Assembly (NCBI GenBank): GCA_003481775.1
Contig: QULU01000004.1
Coordinates: forward strand, 1 to 64,000
DNA: 64,000 nucleotides
Source of the DNA: Clostridiaceae bacterium OM02-2AC
GTDB taxonomy: Bacteria > Bacillota_I > Bacilli_A > Erysipelotrichales > Erysipelotrichaceae
Direction: 5' to 3'
Shown: in pieces, positions 59,822 through 64,000 of the stretch
How the letters are laid out: each line of letters opens with the position of its first letter
How positions within the stretch are numbered: position 1 is the first letter of the stretch
Translations under genes and position numbers: made by a program
The notes under the pieces: model-generated
Database searches by the model: none
Seen by the model: the letters and a program-made list of their open reading frames with translations, nothing else
Told to the model about the DNA's origin: nothing

Positions 59822-60596
59822 AGTTATTCTCCTTCCATATAAGAGTGGGTTCACTCTCTGTTCCAATCACTGTAAAGGTATCCCCGTACAGCTCATTATA
59901 ATACGTACAGCAGGCAGCCGTCATTTCCGAACGCGTCCCGCGTATATGTGCATGCAGCTTTCCCTGATGCAGCAGCACAAGCTCATCCGCATACTGCAGG
60001 GCCAGATTGGGATCATGCATACTGATCAACATGCTTCTTCCCTGAAGCTTCAGCCGTAAAACCTCCTGTAGAAACTGGTGCTGGCGGCGATAATCCAGAT
60101 AGGTACACGGCTCATCCATTACCATAAGTGCAGAGTCCTGCAAAAATGCTCGTGCCATATAGGTCATCTGTAATTCTCCGCCGCTGATTTCCTGCAGCAG
60201 CTTCCCTTTGATATGCGTAAGCTTCCATGCTTCCAGCAAAGCGTCCACCTGCTCATACTGTTTTTTAGAGGGGAGGGCAAAGAGAGAAAGCTGACGGGCA
60301 AAGCCGCTGACAATACACTCTTCCACCGGCTGATCCTCCACAGTTTCCTTTATTTGAGGTACATAGCTGAACAATGCCGCCAGCTCCCGCTGCTTCAGGG
60401 TATGAACATCCGTTTGCGCATGATAGATTGTCCCCTGATAAGGAATATATTGCAGCAAAGAGCGAATCAGTGTTGTTTTTCCGCTGCCATTTTCACCAAG
60501 CAGCATGACGACGCGTCCCTTTGGTATCGCAAGGCTGATATCCTTTAGGATTTCTCTGCCCTGCAGCTGTACCGATACATGTTGTATGGAAATCAT
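59778..60596 (-). CDS. FecE-type ABC importer ATPase
   Basis: A 272-residue ATPase: Walker A LGENGSGKTT (about residues 33-42), Q-loop in SYVPQIKE, signature EISGGELQM, Walker B LMVMDEPCTYLD. It powers the permease encoded directly upstream. FecCD-type importers carry siderophores, cobalamin or, in the MolBCA branch, molybdate/tungstate; the last is attractive because a molybdenum enzyme follows, but sequence alone does not decide. Confidence 0.92.
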   Translation of the reverse strand: MISIQHVSVQLQGREILKDISLAIPKGRVVMLLGENGSGKTTLIRSLLQYIPYQGTIYHAQTDVHTLKQRELAALFSYVPQIKETVEDQPVEECIVSGFARQLSLFALPSKKQYEQVDALLEAWKLTHIKGKLLQEISGGELQMTYMARAFLQDSALMVMDEPCTYLDYRRQHQFLQEVLRLKLQGRSMLISMHDPNLALQYADELVLLHQGKLHAHIRGTRSEMTAACCTYYNELYGDTFTVIGTESEPTLIWKENNYADDSAIPQGKESR

Positions 60597-61561
60597 AAAT
60601 GCAGCCTTCCCTTCACGAATAGTACGACAAGTGCAAGCGCACCGAACAGACTGGTAAGGATACTGATGGGAATTTCAATCGTCATAAGGGTTCGTGCCAG
60701 TGTATCGCAAAACAGCAGAAAGCTTGCTCCACTGACAGCTGTAATTCCCATAGTCTGTGAAATCGGCTTGCGACAGGCAATGCGTATGATATGCGGTATC
60801 AGAAGGGATACCCAGCTGACAATCCCCGCTGCACTGATCACACTGGAAATCAGAAGCGTTGCCAGAAGCAGGGATACCCATCGTATGAGCTTCACATTGA
60901 CACCAAGTGTGGAGGCATCTTCCCCAAATGAAAGCAGCTGAATCTGCCAGCGCAGCAGATACAAACCGCTCATGCCAAGCGCACACAGAAGAAAGGTGAC
61001 TCCAGTCAGCGGCCAGGATGCATCGGAAAATCCGCCCATCAGCCAGTATTCCATATTTGCCAGCTGCGTTGCAGGGTCTGCATACAGCTTCATCATCATC
61101 ATAAGGGAGGTCGCAACCGCCTGTAGAATCAAGCCGGCAACAACCAGATTCAGGATTCTGTTCCCTCTGACGCGAGAAGCAAGCACAAAGGTTAGAATGA
61201 CCAGCAGCAGTCCCATAAGAAAGGCACACAGCTCGATAAACCAGGATTCCTGATAGAAAAGTATCGCGAACACGGCCCCCAGGGAACAGCCGCTGCTAGC
61301 ACCGATCACATCACCGCTAGCCAGGGGATTGCGGAATATCGTCTGATAGACAACGCCGGATACCGCCAGTGCCGCACCACTGATTCCTACCAGAAGAATT
61401 CTGGGCATCCGCAAATTCCATACCAGTGACTGTGTCAGCTCATCACCGGAAAACAGCAGCGCCCTTGCGATATCCGAAAGGCTGCTGCCGTATCTGCCTA
61501 CGCATAGAGAACCCAGAGCCAGCACTGCCAGCAGCAGTACAAGCCAGAATCTGCGTCTCAT
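60593..61561 (-). CDS. FecCD-type ABC importer permease
   Basis: A 322-residue permease with about ten spans. Family segments are LRMPRILLVGISGAALAVSG, NPLASGDVIGASSGCSLGAV and GIVSWVSLLIPHIIRIACRK. It overlaps the ATPase gene by four bases and follows the binding-protein gene at one base. See the ATPase entry for substrate possibilities. Confidence 0.93.
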   Translation of the reverse strand: MRRRFWLVLLLAVLALGSLCVGRYGSSLSDIARALLFSGDELTQSLVWNLRMPRILLVGISGAALAVSGVVYQTIFRNPLASGDVIGASSGCSLGAVFAILFYQESWFIELCAFLMGLLLVILTFVLASRVRGNRILNLVVAGLILQAVATSLMMMMKLYADPATQLANMEYWLMGGFSDASWPLTGVTFLLCALGMSGLYLLRWQIQLLSFGEDASTLGVNVKLIRWVSLLLATLLISSVISAAGIVSWVSLLIPHIIRIACRKPISQTMGITAVSGASFLLFCDTLARTLMTIEIPISILTSLFGALALVVLFVKGRLHL

Positions 61562-61562
61562 A

Positions 61563-62567
61563 TTACAAGCCCAGATCGCTGTCCTTTACCTCTATGTGAT
61601 AAAAGGTACGGTAAAAGTCCTTTGCTTCCTGCTTTACTGTATCCATAGAGAGATTATCCGGATACAGCGTTGCATAAGCCCACAGAGCACCCAGACAGCT
61701 GGACAGATTTGGAGTATCCCAGGTTTCCAGCGGACTTGGGAATTCATACACCTGCTTATTCTTTACAGCGTTTAAGGAAGCCAGCGCTGAATCCTGCAAT
61801 ACAACGTTCACATCCACACCGCCGTTTTCAAGAAATATCACATCCGGATTCATGTCCAGCAGAGTTTCTTTTCCAATAGCACTCCAGCCCTTTCCAGCCT
61901 TCGCCATCACATTTTCAGCCTTCGCACTCTTCAGCAGACTGTTCTGGAACATGTCCGCGCCGGCTCCCTCCAGCAGATTGCTGCCGGCCATATACACCTT
62001 CTTTGCTACCCCCGTATCCTTTATGTATTTTTCCATCAATACATCACGATAGTTAAAATAATTCTGTGCTTCCTCTCTTGCACCAAGCGCGATTGCAATC
62101 AGATTAACAGCTTCATCATATTCCGTCTGTGTTTCCGGATTCAACAGGATAACCTTCATTCCGGCATCCTCCAGCTTTCCGACATAGCTTTTCAAAGCAA
62201 TCGGCAGAAAGGCCACATCCGCCCGTGTTTTGATGGCAGCCTCTACATTAAAGGACTTTTTATTTCCCATCGCCGGAAGCTCCAGAATTTCAGGAGCAGC
62301 CTGCTTATAAATTTCACGCTGATCTGCTTTCATTTCCACACCGATCAGCTTGTCCTTCTGACCAAGACCAATCACCGTACTCGTTGCGATATAATAACCG
62401 CTGATTGCTTTTTCTGCAGGCTTATCAAAATTTACCTTTCTGCCTGCCTGATCGGTAATGATGAATCCTTCACTTACTTTTTTTTCATCTTCCTTGTCTG
62501 TATCCGTACACGCCATCAGAGACAGCGCCATTAAGGCAGACATGGCCGTCATTAAAAACCTCTTCAT
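61563..62567 (-). CDS. Substrate-binding lipoprotein of the FecBCD-type importer
   Basis: A 334-residue class III binding protein. A signal peptide ends in the lipobox LMAC (lipid-anchored Cys20); FIITDQAGRKVNFDKPAEKA opens the mature domain, followed by the two-lobe BtuF/FecB fold with a long connecting helix. It sits outside the membrane and delivers ligand to the permease. Ligand not determinable; oxyanion, metal chelate and cobalamin are candidates. Confidence 0.92.
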   Translation of the reverse strand: MKRFLMTAMSALMALSLMACTDTDKEDEKKVSEGFIITDQAGRKVNFDKPAEKAISGYYIATSTVIGLGQKDKLIGVEMKADQREIYKQAAPEILELPAMGNKKSFNVEAAIKTRADVAFLPIALKSYVGKLEDAGMKVILLNPETQTEYDEAVNLIAIALGAREEAQNYFNYRDVLMEKYIKDTGVAKKVYMAGSNLLEGAGADMFQNSLLKSAKAENVMAKAGKGWSAIGKETLLDMNPDVIFLENGGVDVNVVLQDSALASLNAVKNKQVYEFPSPLETWDTPNLSSCLGALWAYATLYPDNLSMDTVKQEAKDFYRTFYHIEVKDSDLGL

Positions 62568-62570
62568 TTC

Positions 62571-63074
62571 TTAGCCTCCCATTGCTTTCAGAATGTATTT
62601 TTTTACATCCGCATATGCCATCACATCCAGATCGAAGACGATCACATCTTTTCTGGCTGCTATATCATGAATATATTGTATATCATATTTCTTTAAAACA
62701 CCAAGAATGTTTGGAAATTTATCGATACTATCCAGCAGTGTTTCCAGATATATGGTTTCCTTTTGTTCCAGATGGCCGATTTCATCCAGAATCAGGATAT
62801 GCTCCTGCAGTTTGCGCGCCTGCTTTAACAGCTGTGTGCCAAAGCTGTTAAATACTCCCGGTATCACTTCGTTCCACGTTTCATGCTGTATCGAGAAGCG
62901 CTGATCGTTGTGCTCCATAGCATGCAGCGCATGCAGATAAAAGCCGGCTCGGCGCTGTTCCTCATAAAAAGGGAGTGTCAGAAAGCCGCAGACAGACTTA
63001 TGACACTCCCGGATACATTCCTGAATGCAGGTCGATTTTCCAATCTGTTTCTGTCCAGTCAGGAAAATCTTCAT
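62571..63074 (-). CDS. THEP1-like nucleoside-triphosphatase
   Basis: A 167-residue P-loop NTPase of the NTPase_1/THEP1 family: Walker A GQKQIGKST at 7-15 and Walker B LILDEIGHLE (about residues 94-103). These enzymes hydrolyse NTPs slowly and their biological role is unclear. Between a nucleobase permease (one base upstream) and the importer genes of a molybdenum-enzyme operon, it may act in purine handling or cofactor/metal delivery; both are guesses. Confidence 0.82.
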   Translation of the reverse strand: MKIFLTGQKQIGKSTCIQECIRECHKSVCGFLTLPFYEEQRRAGFYLHALHAMEHNDQRFSIQHETWNEVIPGVFNSFGTQLLKQARKLQEHILILDEIGHLEQKETIYLETLLDSIDKFPNILGVLKKYDIQYIHDIAARKDVIVFDLDVMAYADVKKYILKAMGG

Positions 63075-63075
63075 G

Positions 63076-64000
63076 CTATTCCTCTTCGCTCTTTTTCTTC
63101 GGCAGAATCAGATTCAATACCGTAGCAATCACAAAGGTCATGATGATACCGTTCTGTGCAAAGATGTTTCCAACCCAGGAAGGAAGCTGTGCAAGAACAG
63201 CAGGTACATTTCCGATTCCCACACCCAAACCGATGGCCAGAGCAACGATCAGACCGTTACGCTCATCCAGCGGTTCTCTTGTTAAAGACTGGATTCCACT
63301 GACCAGAATCATGGCGAACATGATGACAGCGGCACCACCTAAAACAGACTGCGGCATAACGGAGAATAAAGCACTCAGCTTCGGACAGAATCCGCACAGA
63401 ATCAGGAATACAGCACCTGTCATAATAACAAAGCGGTTAACGACCTTTGTTACAGCGACAAGACCGACATTCTGTGAAAAGGATGTGTTTGGCAGTACGC
63501 CGAAGATAGCTCCCAGAATAGAGCCAAGACCATCCGCCATGACACCGCCCTGCAGCTCTTTGTCTGTGGCTTCCCGATTCAACCCGCCGTTTGCGACACC
63601 GGAAACATCTCCAATCGTTTCCACAGTCGTTGCGATGAACATGATTCCCATCGCAATGATTGCCTGAGAATTAAATTCAAAGGCTACCGGCATAAAGGCC
63701 GGAAGTGCAAACCAGCTGGCAGAGGACACCTGTGTAAAGTCCACCATGCCGAGTACGATTGCCAGAAGATAGCCTGCTACGATACCAATCAGTATGGAGG
63801 CATTGTTAATGGCACCCTTAAACTGCTTGGCAATCAGTATGACGATGATAACGAAGGTTCCTACCAGCAGATGATTGGTGCTTCCAAAATCTGCAGCGCC
63901 GTTTCCTCCTCCGAAGTAGTTGATTCCTACCGGCAGCAGGGAAAGTCCGATAGAAATGATGACCAGACTGGTAACAACCGGTGGAAACAGCTTACGCAGC
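63076..64000 (-). CDS. NCS2-family nucleobase (xanthine/urate/uracil) permease, partial
   Basis: The C-terminal 307 residues or so; the frame is open to the window edge, so the start lies outside. Conserved parts are LFPPVVTSLVIISIGLSLLP and GINYFGGG near the edge, then LNREATDKELQGGVMADGLG and ILGAIFGVLPNTSFSQNVGL (the NCS2 signature) and GNIFAQNGIIMTFVIA near the end. It imports purine bases with a cation. As the first visible gene of the operon it would supply substrate to xanthine dehydrogenase. Confidence 0.93.
   Translation of the reverse strand, partial: LRKLFPPVVTSLVIISIGLSLLPVGINYFGGGNGAADFGSTNHLLVGTFVIIVILIAKQFKGAINNASILIGIVAGYLLAIVLGMVDFTQVSSASWFALPAFMPVAFEFNSQAIIAMGIMFIATTVETIGDVSGVANGGLNREATDKELQGGVMADGLGSILGAIFGVLPNTSFSQNVGLVAVTKVVNRFVIMTGAVFLILCGFCPKLSALFSVMPQSVLGGAAVIMFAMILVSGIQSLTREPLDERNGLIVALAIGLGVGIGNVPAVLAQLPSWVGNIFAQNGIIMTFVIATVLNLILPKKKSEEE

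Overview
The window reads as a Firmicutes chromosome, probably Erysipelotrichaceae such as Clostridium innocuum. That placement is an inference from gene style, a collagen-like exosporium-type protein, M20/MFS and xanthine dehydrogenase clusters and moderate GC, not from a marker gene. Three compartments differ in base composition: an AT-rich restriction-modification (R-M) island (about 1-4093, probably continuing at 31772-32086), an intact-looking integrative conjugative element (ICE) of the Tn916 family (4096-31667), and core chromosome (32132 to the end).

The R-M island has a C5 cytosine methyltransferase diverging from a Sau3AI/MutH-type endonuclease, a Vsr repair nuclease and an unknown protein. 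The ICE lies right behind the last of these. Its ends can be read directly: 27-bp imperfect terminal inverted repeats with 22 matching positions, and internal 17-bp copies of the Int arm-site repeat at both ends. It carries int, xis, a sigma-like regulator and ORF8, the complete conjugation set (TcpC, peptidoglycan hydrolase, VirB6-like, VirB4-like, TcpE, two ArdA proteins, small membrane proteins, MobT relaxase, TcpA coupling protein, two YdcP proteins), an oriT between mobT and tcpA, and a large LPXTG-type adhesin. There is no tetM. Three cargo blocks are inserted instead: DUF3788, AraC/GyrI, TrmO-GNAT with a MerR/GyrI regulator, and DUF4865-LysR between regulators and tcpC; a GNAT gene; and a DUF3795-VOC-DUF3788 trio. 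A second, broken tcpC copy marks a recombination event. The ICE is strikingly poor in GATC, the site expected for the neighbouring Sau3AI-type enzyme.

The core chromosome, mostly on the minus strand, encodes a MarR-linked heterodimeric ABC exporter, a BclA-like collagen protein with a neighbouring glycosyltransferase, a patatin-like lipase, pta, folT under a tetrahydrofolate riboswitch, a MerR-controlled M20 peptidase-MFS-M20 peptidase cluster, msrA, a PfkB sugar kinase, an ung-folC-recQ operon, a frameshifted IS200/IS605 tnpB, and a long operon from a nucleobase permease through a P-loop NTPase, a FecBCD-type ABC importer and xanthine dehydrogenase to a MocA-like cytidylyltransferase.

Most notable: GATC depletion with two ArdA genes beside a Sau3AI-like R-M system; the readable ICE junction inside a defence island; two MerR regulators each with a matching 19-bp-spacer promoter next door; duplicated tcpC around cargo; and tnpB frameshifted at a C5 tract. 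I found no CRISPR array, rRNA or tRNA.
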